A stretch of DNA of 64,000 bases from Hymenopellis radicata (GCA_015501595.1 JADNRX010000029.1:186001-250000), one strand, 5' to 3'; shown: positions 1 through 13,627, counted from the stretch's first letter. The notes: a model not told the origin generated them from the letters alone. A program made the numbers and translations.

Positions 1-923
1 ATATCGCTCTTTCAGCATATCACGTATTTCCGACGAACTCGCCTTCTGTCGAGGGTGGCTGTAGATGGCAACGGCGGCGAGCTGATGCATTGTGTAGGGC
101 GGTTTATCGTACGGGTCGCGGGGACTGTGAAGAGCGTCCAATGTGATCGACGTGCTGGGAGGAAGCCCTGCCAGGAAGCTCTGACTTCGCAGCCATACTT
201 CGACGCTTTGTGGGGACGTAGGTATGTGATGACTGGAACAGTATGATCCATATGTCGGATGGTAGGGATTGAGGGCGCAGGCTCTGGTGATTTTTGATTT
301 AGGCTCGAACGTACATCGCAATGGGGCAGAATTGAGAGTGCTCACCGTGAGCGAAAGGAGGAATATGATGACTGTGGGCGTAGCGTTCAGAGTCTTGACT
401 GTGAGAGTCTCGATAGCGGTGATCATCGAGCCCCGGTAAGAAGTGGCCTTGGGAACCTGTACCCACAACATAGGCGCCTGAGGCTGTAGAGCCTCGATCG
501 GGATACTAGGCAGAATGAGTCAACGTCGAGTCAATGAGAAGTCGGACCGACTGGTAGTTGATGCTGACTTGCATAGTGCTGGTCCTCGGATGCAACTGTG
601 GTCGGTAACGGAAGATGGTATTGTGGCGGTGGTTGCTCGAGCGGATACCTGAGCTGAGACCATGTCTCGTCGTCGCGGCGCCCAGAGGCCTCCCCTTCAC
701 GATATCCCGAGGCAAATGTAGCATGACCTCCACCCGAAGTGTGCCACTCGTCCGAATCCTCCTCTGAGCGAGAAAATGACGATGGAACGGGGAAAAGGCC
801 GGCGGCAGGGCCGTCCGCCGCTCTATGTATGGGAAAGAGTCCGCTGTGATAATCGGGGCGGACGCTTTGCATCGGTATCCTATACCCAGAATCAATTAGC
901 TTTGTATCGAAATTTGGCATCAT
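1..923 (-). CDS. Forkhead-domain transcription factor, 5' part (runs off the window at base 1)
   Basis: Reading the minus strand from about 131 down to 1 gives DPYDKPPYTMHQLAAVAIY followed by SSSEIRDMLKERY. This is the opening of a forkhead (winged-helix) DNA-binding domain (family pattern KPPYSY..LI..AI, then the second helix). The rest of the domain and the C-terminus lie outside the window. The N-terminal stretch from 923 is low in complexity and rich in Ser, His and acidic residues, as is usual before forkhead domains. An intron of about 46 nt fits at 551-506 (GTCGGT...CTAG), and a second starts near 345 (GTGAGC) and ends near 290, though its acceptor is not settled. I took the start at 923 (an ATG pair at 923/920), but an upstream non-coding or coding exon is possible. 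The product should be a nuclear regulator; its targets cannot be inferred. Confidence 0.75.
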
Positions 924-1782
924 GCGGGAAGCACGTGGAAAAAAAGACGGAAAGGAAGCGAAGAATTAACTCAAAGCCTTGATACCATACAACCATCAAC
1001 TGACGTACCGTATACAGGTGAAATGTTGTGGGTTTAGAGTTGAAGAAGCGACAGAAGGTGAGACAGCAACGGGAGAAGGCAGGGAGAGAATGCAGTGTAT
1101 GTGTGTCCCGTCAAGAAGCATCCCTAGGCAACGTTGACCGGCTTTTGTATGTGAAGCCACCACTGTGACAGGGTTTCCCTCGAGTGACATACAAAGTACC
1201 ATTCGTAGTAAATCTCTCTAATTGCTTTTGAAGCCGACCTCCGATGAGTGCTTCCGGGTTCATTTATTGCCGTAAACTCGGGGAAAGATGCTATATTTCG
1301 TAGTTTTCGGGCGGGAGGTGAGGCGTCTTTGCCATATTCGGGAAAGTGCTGTTGTCGTTGGCTTTGGTTTGTGGGACCAAGCCGCGATGCCGGCAAAGGG
1401 ATAGCCATAACGAGTTGTCCGCTTCCAAGTTTTGTCGCATCTAGAAACTAATTGTGTGGAGTCCATGTGAGCTACGAGCAGGAGTAATGTAGCCGAAGTG
1501 TGGCAACAGTTTCAAAGATAGGATCAGAGCATTATGAGATTCGACAACATCAAAAAGGCGATGTCAACGGAAATAAAGGTCAGTCTGGAAAGTTACAGTA
1601 GTGCACTACTTCGAGCGTACAATCGACTGAGGTATCGCAGTGATATTTTGTTCAAAGCGTAGTTTCCTCTTTGGGTCAACTTCGGGGTTCTTTCAAGAAC
1701 GCCGGACTTTGCCGAGAGAATCTGTCAGGTGAGTTCAAGAACGTTAGCGAAGAGAGAATGAACCACGTACTTCAGTACCCTC
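924..1782. other. Intergenic gap between forkhead gene and MED1
   Basis: About 860 bases between the 5' end of the forkhead gene and the 3' end of MED1, both on the minus strand. It should hold the forkhead promoter and leader. Short open frames exist on both strands (for example 1124-1408 minus), but none shows a recognisable domain or plausible composition. I see no repeat or RNA gene. Confidence 0.5.
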
Positions 1783-4085
1783 TTAAGAAGGGCCCGCTGA
1801 GCGCGCCCAAATTCGCCCAGGGAGTCCAAGTGTACCTCCGCGGCGGCACACTTCTTCCAACATGTCTTGGTTCAAGTCAGCTCCCAATGCACCATTCACC
1901 TGAACGTCGACTCCCCGAGGCTTCAGTTCATCATAAGTGACAGCAATTCCCACTGATCCAGAAATTGGTGGACGCTCTGGTGCCATCATCACTATTTTTG
2001 GACGGTGCGTGTGCACATCGGTGAGAGCTGGGTTCCGCTCAAAAGACGTAACGGAGTGTTCGGATGGGAGAAAGAGGTTCACGGGAATTTTTCGCGGTAT
2101 AACCGTTCCGCTCAGAACAGCTTCCAGGTCCGCCTCTGTAGCCTCCGTATCGTCTGGAGGCACGTCATTTGTCGATTTCAAGCCTTCGGGCGTCCAGTCG
2201 CACCCAAGAAGAACTTCATTAAGCCAACATTGTTCGCGGACAATCTGTTTTGACAATTTGAGTGTCGTCCACCATATGCCAATGCGACATTACCTCCAGT
2301 ACTCCCCACACTTCTTTGATGCTATGAACGGGGACCTTCTCCAATATAAATCCTGGCTCCTCAGGAGCAGTCAACCGCAGTTGTAATGGCGGATGGATTG
2401 CTGATGGAGATCGCTTGAAGTGGTGTACCATAAATAAGGACAGAACGAAGAGAACGGTGCTTACATAGACAGCTGTGTATCTTTCCGGTGACGCCGGATT
2501 GGAAGGACTGAGCTGCAACACAGACGTAAGAATGAAAGAAGATTCGGTGAACAAACGTTAAGAACCAGTAAATCGACCCAGCTTCCCGTACCAAACGATA
2601 TAATGTTCACGGTATTCATCTGGTCCATACTGCTAAGCGGATTGACCACAAGCTCGATGTCGCGCATTCTGGACTGGCTGACGACGACACCCGGGTGTCT
2701 TCCACCTTCAGTGAAATCGAGTAACCAAGATGGCTTTTCCAAGTCAAAGGGCGATGAAGAAATATCTGCGGTCTGTGGGAAAGTATGTTCACGGGCACCA
2801 TCAGGAACCAGAGGGAAAGCGGGACGAGTTGTTAACGTGGGCATGGACATCGAAGCCGAAAAGGAATGAACATCCGAATGGCTCGACAGCGCAAGGGACG
2901 CCAACGTAACACCCTTGGGTCTTCTTGGTAGATGTTTTCGTATCTCGGTAAAGGGTATGTCTAGCAGAGGGAGATGAGGAGACTGCTCAAAAGCAGCTGG
3001 ACTACGAAGAAGCTGCAAATATGCTCCTGGGGAGAGATATACGAGAAATGATATCGAGGGAAGCCTTAGGTATGGCAGAGGTAGAGCATGCGCTCTCAGG
3101 AGGAAAACGTCCAAAGGCGCCCGCTCTTGCGCTAGCGAGCTGTAATTCTGATCAGACACGAAAGGCGTTTCAAAAGTGATACGAACGAGGCAATAACTTT
3201 GGCTTCGGCACTGGCAAACACTTCTACATCGCGGCACAACGCGTCAACTTCCACAAACCATCGAAGACCACCATCCTCTCCCTTTCTTTCGGCGAATCGG
3301 TCAAGCACGACCAGGTACTGTAAGTGGTCATTGATGATTATCCCCAACCTTGCGGCCTCGAGTGGATCCAGTTCAGCTTCTGGTCGCTGGATTTCGATGC
3401 AAAAGGCTTGCATGCTGTGACACAGGAATGCGTCAAGCGAATTGGAGCCCTCCGTGTTTGATTCTGCACCAGGAATAGCATATGACGTTTTGACATTGGA
3501 TATGCGGATGCTAGGACGAAGGGGGTCCGTTCTCTCGACAGAGAAATCGATATCCACGACAAGGACTTTTCCGCCGAAAACGAGGGTGACGGTGCCTTCG
3601 TGGCCTTCGTCCTTGAAGGTCTCCATCCCTACTGATCGTCCCCAGGTTTCGAAGCGGGATATACACCACTCGACCAGCACTGTTCGATCCAGTGGAATGT
3701 CTTCGCCATATTTGACGCCGGATTTCTTCTTTAGCGTGTCGACTGTTTGCTGAATGTTGAGGTCTGACTGGCATGGTCGTGGTTAATAGATGCAGCCATG
3801 CTGTATGCAATACGATCTGACCATATGAAGAGACCGTGAAATATTTGCGTGCTCACGCAGACGCGATATAAGCTTCGCATCTCCAAAATTGGTAGAGTCG
3901 TATATGCTGAGAGACTGGGTGAGTCTGTTGGTTGCCTCGATGATATCCTGCAACGCGTTGGACGACGGTCCAGCTGAGGACGCGAATGGATGTGTTGCGT
4001 GAGACAACGAGCCGCGTCGTTGGATGTCCTGAAGCGTCGAAAGCAGCGTTGGTGGGAGCAGTTGAGTCGGTTTAGGTGTGCTCAT
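1783..4085 (-). CDS. MED1: Mediator of RNA polymerase II transcription subunit 1
   Basis: Multi-exon gene. The start at 4085 gives MSTPKPTQLLPPTLLSTLQD. The diagnostic part is around 3750-3130: DLNIQQTVDTLKKKSGVKYG and LVEWCISRFETWGRSVGM, then TVTLVFGGKVLVVDIDFSVE, which has the fungal Med1 domain pattern (LAG..LVIDIDF). Downstream exons near 3120-2600, 2400-2260 and 2250-1783 carry the long Med1 C-terminal region, ending ARSAGPS. The protein belongs to the middle module of Mediator in the nucleus and bridges activators and RNA polymerase II. The 3' boundary follows from the stop at 1783-1785; exact intron borders in the 2400-2600 part were not all resolved. It sits tail-on behind APC1 (same strand, about 150 bp between them). 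Confidence 0.8.
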
Positions 4086-4235
4086 GGTGGTTAGTGGACA
4101 AGCCTGCCCAATCAAGACATCTGATCACAAGCGCGTTTGCCGTAAAAACAGCTTCGGGGTTTGTATACACTAAGTACTTGTAATACACAGGGTGTAATGC
4201 TATTGATACAACGTGCTGAAGAGTCCTAAATAATT

Positions 4236-7200
4236 CTATTGTACTTGCTCACGCAAATTCCATAAGGACACGATCTCGTCCAGAGAACGAACAGACCATC
4301 CCGAACCCAAAGCAGTCGTCATCTTCGTTCCAGTCGCATGCAGCACTTCCTTGATCCCTTGGTCAAGAGAGGCGGCATCCATGGTACCCGCGGGAGGGCT
4401 ACCTGGATAACACTGGTTATATGCATCATTCGCCAAGGTCTTCAGTATGCCCAGTAAAGTTGATACGGGAACGCCGTTCCTCAACAAATACCACGCAAGC
4501 TTGTCCCCGTCTCCCTCTTCCAATGGTACTTTGCCACCCACGGTATAACTGCTCAACAACGAGAGGAAAGTGGGATCGTTGCGGAAGTCGTCCAAATGGT
4601 GGTCCAAAGACAACAATGCCGCCATCACGGTACTATCTCGAATCAAGGGTGTTCGCGGGTTGTTTTCAGAACGCCCACTGAAACGACGATCAAATATCTT
4701 GCTGTAGAAATCGGCAGCAAAGCGTAGATCCTGGAGCCGCAGATGGAAATACGGATCACCCATCTTCATGTTGCGATACATAAACAAGGTGAGATGAGAC
4801 TGCAATGATTGTTGCTTTCCTTGCAAGATGGAGTCGTAGAGAGCGGCGTGACAGTAATTGTAGAAGAGACGTTCCATATCCGTGTCGTCTTCTCGAGCAG
4901 CGAAGTGATCAGCGAATGCAAGATATGTCGGATCATTGGAAAAGGAAGTGATGAACTCGGAAAGGTCGCTCGCTGGATGCGTCTTTGTATCTGTCAATTG
5001 GGGGTAATCCAATGTCGCAGCCTCTCCGGCCGATGAACGCGAGCGAACGAACAGACTTCGGCTCCCTCGTGGATCCTCGGTGTACGAAAGGAAGGCAGTT
5101 CGTCGCTTGACATACAGCGTCTGACTGCGAACCAAGCTCTCTCTATGCTGGGCAATCTTTTCCAAGTCGAGATGGAATGGCCAATATCGAGGCGTGTCAA
5201 CGCGGATGGCTGTGATCTTGTCGATTTCCGGGATGAGAGTAGGTGATATCAACTGTGTCGTCCCACTCTCCTTGCCATCGCGGACGGATAGTTTGAGCGG
5301 AAGGTATACGACATCTTTCGTCTGGACATCTCTCGCCACGAGACATCGTGGTTCAACCGCCATTACCCAGAGATGCCGAAGAGCTTGGAGATAGACCTTG
5401 TTGTCAGCGGACGTCTGGTGGTAGCGAGGGAAGAAGGCAATGACCATGCTGGCAATCGCAGCGTCTGATGTTCCTAGAGTGAATCGACCACCTCCTAGGA
5501 AGAGTAGACCAATGGCTTGATACGTAGATACATGTATCCCATATTTGTGCGACGGATGATACATGGTCTGGTTGAACATGCCGTATGCGTATCGAAGCCG
5601 TCGGAAGGAGGTGATTTCGCCCGTACCGGCCATGACCATACTGAGGGAGACCGACAAGAGGTTCAATCCATCTCTGACAGCTGATCTCTTGATGCGATGA
5701 TCGAATGTCGGGCCTATAAGGATATTCAGTTAAGAGCAAGCCATGCTTGAAGGGTCGTACCATTTGTATACACCAATCGTGTAAAGAGGTCGTAATAGCG
5801 AATAATCAGCTTGTAAGCTTCTTGACGCGCTGTCCCCGCGTACTTCAATCCCACGACGAAACAGCATCCAGCAATGATGTTATAATACGCCAGCTCCAGA
5901 GAATCGTCCACCGCAGCACCGTTCTTGACCCTGGCTTCAATCGACGAACGAATGGTTTGAGGAATTTGCCTCTGCAACCAGTCAAGAGACGGAGTAATGC
6001 CATTCCACATGATGAGCGATCTTGCAATCACTCTAATCAGGAGGAAACTGGGCTGAATCGCATTCAGACTCAGGACGGTATCTGGTAGAGTGAGAATGTC
6101 TGCGATGTCCTTTCTCTCTGTACGAAGGTACATCAAACCAACGGCGATAGTCGCAGCTGGACTGGTCAACGTCAAATCGAACTTGGCCTGTTTGTTTGTC
6201 AGATTTGAACCCAGTAGTAGTGAGGGTTCGCCATGGATCAGAACGTTCAAGCGATCGACCATCTCCATATCCGCTGGAATTTCTGCTCCTTTCCCGAGCA
6301 TGATCATGCCAAACGCCAAAGCTGCCGAGGTTGTATATGTCTCGCGATACTCGTTATGGAGGTTCGCCTGGACGAGGTCCTTCCGACTGATCTCCTTCAG
6401 GCACATATCTGCGTAGCGTCGGTGCTTTGTGCCAATGTATAACAGACCCATTCCTATGAGGCCAGCCGATTGAGTCATCAGACTGATGTTCAAATCCACT
6501 GTCGGAGAGGGTAGAAGGGCGGGAGTATGCACTGCTAAGAGTTTCGTGACCTTGTTGTTGCCCGTCCCAGCATTAGCGGCCGCCAACCCGAGCAGAATGC
6601 CGATACTAGTCAAGTCGTGTTTCGGAGTAAGGTATTGGAACGAATTCCAGGCCACCATCTGCTTTAAATGACCACTCAACCCCAATCCAAACAAAAATCC
6701 AGCATGCGCAGCAGAAAGATCGCCTGGCTTATTGAACGATATCCACGAGCTTTCTACGCCTTCGGCAGATGGAGATATCCGCAACCCGGCAGCTACGCCA
6801 TTGTGAAATTCGCCCCAGAGGGCAGACTCCGCGTGGAGAAGCTTCATTTCCAGGTTGACCATGACATTATGAGGATGGATGCGGATATTGTAGTTGAGGT
6901 GCGGAATGGTATAGGACTCGCGATGCACTCTCGACACCGACCCGTAGGTGAACATAGCTCGACCAAAAGCCAGACCTATTGTCTTCTCGGCGATGCGTAT
7001 CGCCTGATGCTGGTATTCTTTGTTTTGGTCAATTTCATTTCTGTAGACGCTATGAGCGAGGGAAATAAGAGACGAAGAATACGGACGGTTGTTCTGGTCT
7101 TTCCGTATTCAGTTGCTTGTATGTTTGTATGCTCGAAGAGTTTAACATGCGCGCGACATCCTCCAAGCGTCTGTCCTGTCCGAATCGGATATCCGTAAAA

Positions 7201-10134
7201 TCGTCTAATTCGAGCTCTACGCCCGTAACTCGTCCGACTTCACCAGCTGACAAAGTTTTCACTTTAGAGATGAGTTGACCAGTGACCGGACGACGACGAT
7301 TGACACCCTGGCGACTAGAATTAGTCATAATGGCAATGATGCGCAAGGTTATCTCACCATGAAATCCTTGGTTCCCAGAAATCCATCCTTCACCAAAATG
7401 TCGGTCTTCTGACTGGCACTAGCAGCGACGTCCTCTCGTCCAATGGCACAATACATATCAGGCGGCCAATCCAAAGGAGGAGCGAGCTGGCATGTTCGTA
7501 TGGCTTCTCTGAGAGGTGCTGCTACACCAAGAGACATGGTGTCCAGCATCTTCAAGATCTTCCTATCGTTTGCGATCATCATTCGAACAGCGTTTTCAGC
7601 GCGTTTGATACTCGAAGAAACCGCCGGGTCAGATAGAGCTTTATAAACCTCCGTCAGCTGCTTCAGCTCAACCAAAGGATCGAGTCTGCCAAATGCAAAA
7701 GAAGGTTTGATGGCGAAACGGGCAGCAAGATCTCCCAAGGAAAAGGCGGGCACTTGCCAATCGGGATTGCTGATCCGTCCGTAGAGGATTGCACTGATGT
7801 CTGGTGGCCAGACAGGAATGCGATCATCAAAGGATGGGTCGTTCGCGGTTTTGAAGCTGGGCCAAACTCTGGAGTCAGACGAGGAAGGCGAGAGTCTACG
7901 CCAATAATCTGCCCATTCAGGACGGACGAGCATTGCCAAGCGGCATATGACACTGGCGAGATCGCGAAGATCGCGGTAACGATCTACGGTAAGACGCAGA
8001 TTCTCGCCTAATGTGTGCAGAGCATAGAGGATAGGCGCGACGATGGCCTGTGTCTGAGGAGAAGGGGAGTCGTTCAGCTCCAGCACAGGGAGGACAGTCA
8101 AGATGATTGAAGGCAATTGGAGGCCGCCCTTGCGAATTGACACGTCAGAGGACAAGCGTTTGTGTGAATGCGACGAAATCAATGTGTGGAAAGGTTGCTG
8201 AAAATTGAGGGTTTCGGGAATTATCATCCCGCAGATCCGATAGAGAGCTTCTGTAAAACATGAAAATTCGATACCGTCCGACCGGCGGAAATTCCTGGAG
8301 GACCAAAGTGCCAAGAAGGTAGTATGGAGGACAGCGAAAACCTCATCGGTCAGAGAAAAGGCGATAATTTGGAGAGCTTGAAGAGTTAAACGATCTTCGG
8401 GAATCATGGAACAGGTGGTATATACAGACTGGCCATTGTCATAATCGGCAGTAACGACGCCGCGGCACTGCGAGATGGATGCTATTATGCTGCTAGCTCT
8501 ACCATCCACGTGCATTGCGGCATCGTCCACAAGTGTGCCATTGACAACGAGTGGTATCTCATGGATTCCGGTGCTCAACAGAGCGAGGCTGTTGTCGGTC
8601 TTCACGACCAGAAGATCTTTGACATCTGGTCGAGTGGCAATAAGGGCAACAGTAGACCGAACGGGAAGTGAGCGGCGTTGTGATAGCTGGAGCGACATAT
8701 CAGCGGGATTGGTGGCGACACAGAAGAGCAGGGTGCAGGATTGGTGGGGGAGAGTGACAGTGAGGAGGCAGCGTTCTTCTTTGCCGTCCCATCGATAGTC
8801 AAACATGGAGACGGCAAGGGATTGCCATGAATCGGCACTATTACGGTGAGCGAAGTGAATGAAATAGGTATAGAGCACACTCACTCCTCTTGAGGTATCT
8901 CCATAGAATGCAGCTTTTCTGCCCAATACGCCGTTTTCATGCGTCCATGTTCGACTGGAAGATATGACGTGTCATCGTCCATCTTCATACGATCTAAACT
9001 GTCACTAAGAGAATTTCTCCGCTTCTTCTGAGGCCCGGTCGTGTCAAAGGAAGGGAACTGCTGCTCTTTGGACATCAAAGACTGCATGGTGACAGTCCCC
9101 GTAAGAGCAGGCGGCATGTCGGGAAGTGCTGACAGCGGGGGAAACTCTGGGAACTGCTCAAGAGCAGGTGCATCTATCGGAGCCATAGACTGCCGTTTGC
9201 GCGCACGCTCTTTGATTCGCTCTCGAGGTAGAGGTTGAGGGACGATCTTCGGTTTGACGTATACATATCGCCAGATAGTCAATAGACGCGTTTCGGGGTC
9301 GACTGTCACGGCTAGACAATACGGTTCGTCGACTGGCGATACCCAGACCAAGATTTCGCGCGGTGGGACACCTTCAAGGGTGGTAGCGAGTCGTTCGTCT
9401 TCGTCTATCAGCAGAGGAGGGGATGCGACGATGCCAGCAGTGAGACCGAGAGGGGCGATCTCGGCCAGCGGGCTGGTAAGAGTGTAAATTGTGGGTAAGA
9501 CGGGATCGTCCTCGCTAGCGTCCAACAGCTCCTGTGGATCCAGCTGGCGCTGCATCATCACACCGTACGGCTCTATCGGCCACGCGCGACGAACCACGAA
9601 CGGCACAGCGAACGTGTAACGCGACCCATTCTCCAAAAACGCCATTCCTATTCTCCGCAGAAAGATGAACACGGTCGGGACGATGCTGACCTCCTCGGAG
9701 TACCCTGGTGCCTTTTCACGCTCCCTAAATGGCCCAAATGGCGTCTTTTCCGGCTTGGACGTTTTCGATGTCGCCGGGAACATGTAGTCGTGGTTCCCGA
9801 GGTTGACTGTCGGTGAGGCGTGCTCAAGAAACCCGATACACGCATATTCAACGGGCTGTTTCTCAGCGGTAAAGTCCCAATGCCTCTTGATAATGCCACC
9901 AGCAGACAATACCACTCGCGTGTCGTTCCAAGAGAGCTCCTCATGGCCCGCGGCGAATGTGTGGATCTCGTTTTGCGATGCATACGGCGCGCCCTGCAGA
10001 GCGGCTCGGATGGCTTTCAGCAACTGGCTCTCCGGTTCCGCCTGAGATGACTGGGACGACGGCCCAGCAAGGAGTTCATGGGCAGCTGGCTTTTTCGCGG
10101 GATGGAAGGTGATGGTGATGGGCGGCAGGGACAT
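4236..10134 (-). CDS. APC1: Anaphase-promoting complex subunit 1
   Basis: Large multi-exon gene, roughly 1,850-1,900 codons, the usual APC1 size. The N-terminal exon (10134-about 8885) encodes the beta-propeller-like region (WNDTRVVLSAGGIIKRHWDF; ILVWVSPVDEPYCLAVTVD). It joins the next exon through a GTGAGT intron near 8883-8837. The 6955-5730 exon holds the proteasome/cyclosome (PC) repeats: SAAHAGFLFGLGLSGHLKQM, LTSIGILLGLAAANAGTGNN and MTQSAGLIGMGLLYIGTKHR. The terminal exon (about 5666-4236) has the conserved region FNQTMYHPSHKYGIHVSTYQ and AIGLLFLGGGRFTLGTSDAA. APC1 is the scaffold of the APC/C ubiquitin ligase that degrades securin and cyclins. Two small exons near 7346-7050 link propeller and PC parts (FTDIRFGQDRRLEDVARML). 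No break in the frame was found. Confidence 0.93.
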
Positions 10135-10304
10135 GGAGTTAGTGGCTTGTCATGCAGTCGACAGGTCATCTCACAGATTCTCACGGATTTCCTTGCTCAC
10201 ACAAACATTCATTGTACATCGAGTACATACACAATTCTACATCTATGTTGACAAAGGACTCTACATCTCCATTATTTTAGATGATATAGATAGTACGAAA
10301 CGTT

Positions 10305-12352
10305 TCAAAGCCATTCAACGGTCTAAAAAGAAAGATCAGCTACCAAGTACTAAAGATCTCAGAACACTCACCGCAGGAGGCTTGGAAGAAATATCATACG
10401 TGACGCGATTGATACCCGGCACTTCGTTTGTGATACGCGAGGATATTTTGCGCAAGACAGGCGCCGGGAATACATACCAATCCGCTGTCATGAAGTCTTC
10501 GCTTTGAACGGCTCGAAGAGCAATGACCTGAGCTCCAAGTAAGCATTCTGGATAGTCTGAAGAGACAGTGAAATGACCTGTTCATATGTGCGTGCATCCC
10601 CCATAACGCCGACAGCCCTCACGGGCAACAGCACAGCGAACGCTTGGGCTATTTCGTCGTAGAGACCAGCATTCCGTATCTCTTCAATGTAGATACTGTC
10701 TGCGTGCTGAAGAATCTTGACTTGAGCAGCATTGACAGGACCAAGGATACGAATAGCAAGCCCTGGTCCAGGGAATGGATGTCGCTGAACCAGAGGAGCG
10801 GGGATGGAGAGCAGACGACCCAAGGCCCGAACTTCATCTACAATGACAACGTCAGAATCAAATTATCTACACTGGAAAAAGGAATCTGCCTTTGAACAGC
10901 TCTCGCAGAGGCTCAATGAGCTTCAGTTTCATGTCCTTCAGAAGACCCCCAACATTGTGATGTGTCTTGATGGTGGCACTGGGTCCTTTGAAGGATATAC
11001 TCTCGATAACGTCCGGGTAAAGTGTCCCCTGTAACAACCATTCCACTTTGCCCTTCTTGTCGGCACCACGAGCCTCTTCTTCTTCGGCTGCCTTCTCGAG
11101 TTTCTTGGCCTCTTCCTCGAATACATTGATGAACGTTCCTCCAATGATTTTCCTCTTCTTCTCTGGGTCCTCGACGCCTTCAAGACGGCTTAGAAATAGT
11201 TCGGACGCGTCGACCACTGTGAGATTTACACCAAGGTTCTTGTTCAACATCTCGTAGACCTGAGTCGCCTCGTTTAGACGGAGAACACCATTGTCGACCA
11301 TAATGGCATGGAATCTATAGTACGGTTAGTAGCTGTTATGAAACAAACACAGGAATAAACTTGCCGATCGCCAATAGCTTCGTGCATGAGTTTGGCAGCC
11401 ACAGTGCTATCGACACCACCACTGACAGCTCCGATGACTCGGCCGGTAGGCCCACATATCTCTCTGATGCGAGCGATTTCTTTGCCAATGAATTCTTCCT
11501 TTATGAGGACGTGAGCATCTTGTAGGCTAAGAGACAACAACGAACCATTGTCCAATCCTTCCTCGCGCCGCAGACACCCAGTATGAACTTGCCAATCACC
11601 TCTTTTCCCCGAGCAGAATGTGTGACTTCGGGGTGGAACTGGATACCATACCACGGCTTTTCTTTGTGAGCGATAGCAGCAAAAGGAGCATTTTCGGTGG
11701 AGCCAATAATGGTGAAAGTAGGCGGAATGGCCGTGAGATGGTCCGAGTGCGACATCCACACCTAGATACAGGCATTAGCAGAATACGCAACACGCGACTT
11801 GCTAATGACCTGTAGCTCGTTTCCCAGCCCTCAAAAAGACCCGAAGATTCCGGATGAGGTATGCTGATTTTTGCAAAACCGTACTCGCGATGAGTAGATT
11901 TAGAGACCGTGCCGTTCATGGTGAAGGCCATTTCCTGACGATCGCGATGGCGTAAAACATTGTATAGACAGATGGCTGAAATCTATACCTGAAGACCATA
12001 ACATATCCCCAAGATGGGAACATCCAGTTCGAACACAGCGGGTCGACGTGAGGAGCGTCGGCGTCATATACAGAATATGGTGAGCCAGAAAGTATGACAC
12101 CTGCATATTATTAGACCAGGATCATAGTAGTGGAGTTGGATATACCCTTGGGCTTGAACTTGAGCTCGGTCATCTTGACAGTGCAGGGCATGAGCTCTGC
12201 ATAAACGTTGTGTTCACGACATCGACGGGTTATAAGATGGCTGTACTACAATTATGGATGAATAGAAGGCCAGAGATGCTGAGCGGTGAGATGACCTGCG
12301 ATCCGAAATCTAGGATGAGAATGGTATCGAACTGGTCGTGGATTTCTGCCAT
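10305..12352 (-). CDS. GUA1: GMP synthase (glutamine-hydrolysing)
   Basis: Converts XMP to GMP with ATP and glutamine, the last step of guanine nucleotide synthesis, in the cytosol. The start [19 protein letters not shown] is at 12352. The class I amidotransferase triad is visible: Cys in [11 protein letters not shown] (near 12000) and His and Glu in [11 protein letters not shown] (near 11640). The ATP-pyrophosphatase loop [15 protein letters not shown] is near 11420, and the C-terminal dimerisation domain ends [11 protein letters not shown], then TVEWL and a stop after a final intron (GTGAGT...TTTTTAG). That last five-codon exon (stop at 10305-10307) is easy to miss. The first intron uses a weak donor, GTCATC, directly after GSQ. 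APC1 follows on the same strand about 170 bp away; NFU1 is divergent, about 314 bp away. Confidence 0.93.
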
Positions 12353-12666
12353 TGCTGTGGTGGGAGAAAAAAGTCACCAGTGAATTGAAATTGATCGAGT
12401 CAATGATCGCACGTGACGCGTGGATCTACAAAGGCCCACAACTTGGGTTTCTGTTTAAAAGTCGAGATTCAAGTAGCATGACGGCTGCTCTGATGCAAAG
12501 AGCAGTACGAGAAAACATTAAGCCGAAGTATGACGTGCCTGTCCGTCCAATGTCCAATATTATTATCCATGTCCGACATCCGTTGCTGGTCCCGGATCAA
12601 GAGAGCACGTGGTGGAGCCTTTAGTAATAAGATTGAGCTCGCTGTCCTTCAACAGTGACGACGACC
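12353..12666. promoter_or_regulatory. Shared promoter region GUA1 / NFU1 with two CACGTG boxes
   Basis: The 314-bp gap between the start codons of GUA1 (minus) and NFU1 (plus) must hold both promoters. CACGTG occurs at 12410-12415, in the context CACGTGAC (its reverse GTCACGTG matches the Cbf1/USF-type RTCACRTG site), and again at 12606-12611. Function is inferred from motif and position only. The short open frame 12352-12624 on the plus strand is not convincing as a gene. Confidence 0.4.
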
Positions 12667-13627
12667 ATGCCAACTCAAGCTGGCCTACGAGCTCTGGTAA
12701 GAGCATCCACACGCCCACGACCATTCCAGCCAATACAATGTCGCGCAATTTCTTCTTCCCCAGTACACCAATCCTTTCGCTATGGTCGACGCTTTGCGAC
12801 AGAATCTTCAATAGTACCCATGTATCGTTCTGCAGTCAATCCGAAGCCAAATCCACCCATGAGTACGTGATGTATTACCTGTATATCTTTATGTTATTCT
12901 CAACGGCTCGTACAGCGCGCTCCATGTTCATACAAACCGAAAACACACCAAACGATGACTCGTTGAAATTCATACCAGGCGTACCAGTCATGGGTGACGG
13001 CACAGCTGAATTTCTCGACACCCGCTCTGCTTTGTCATCTCCTCTTGCAATCCGTTTAATGGGTATCGAGGGCGTCAAGGGTATATTCTACGGGCCCGAC
13101 TTTGTAACGGTGTCGAAGGACTCGGAGAACACTTGGGCAGTGGTGAAACCCGAGATATACTCAATCCTTATGGAATTCTTCTCGTCTGGGCAGGCCCTTT
13201 TCCGAAGTCAAGAGGAGAGAGACAACGCTGGTCCTCAAGACACGAAGATTCTTGACACTGATTCGGACACGGTGGCCATGATCAAGGAGCTACTGGAGAC
13301 GAGAGTACGGCCAGCTATAATGGAGGACGGTGGTGATATTGAGTTTCGAGGTTTTGATGAGGAAGGGTCTGGTCTGGTTCAGGTCAAGCTGAAGGGAAGC
13401 TGTCGAGGGTGCGACTCGAGCACGGTTACGTTGAAGAGTGGAATTGAACGCATGCTTATGCATTATATTCCGGAGGTCAAGGGCGTTGAACAGGTAGTTC
13501 TTGGTACTTGATTTTCTCGTCTGTGTTATTCACATTCCTTCAGGTCCTCGATCAGGAAGAGGAGATTGCGATAGACGAGTTCAACAAACTGGAACAGCGC
13601 CTCGGAGAAAAAGCACGGCCCAAGTAA
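12667..13627 (+). CDS. NFU1: NFU1-type iron-sulfur cluster scaffold/transfer protein, mitochondrial
   Basis: Three exons. The ATG at 12667 begins an Arg/Ser-rich, acid-free N-terminus (MPTQAGLRALVRASTRPRPF), typical of a mitochondrial targeting peptide. Intron 1 starts with GTACGT after NPPM and ends TACAG. The second exon gives the Nfu N-terminal domain (MFIQTENTPNDDSLKFIPG) and then the NifU C-terminal domain (RPAIMEDGGDIEFRGFD) with the cluster-binding motif Cys-x-x-Cys in LKGSCRGCDSSTVTLKSG. A last intron (GTAGTT...TTCAG) joins GVEQ to VLDQEEEIAIDEFNKLEQRL, ending at TAA 13625-13627. NFU1 delivers 4Fe-4S clusters to lipoate synthase and respiratory proteins. The HMBS (heme) gene follows on the same strand. 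Confidence 0.92.

Noticed and set aside
1124..1466. A small gene upstream of the forkhead factor
   Set aside because: Overlapping frames on both strands with no consistent coding signal. Treated as promoter and leader.
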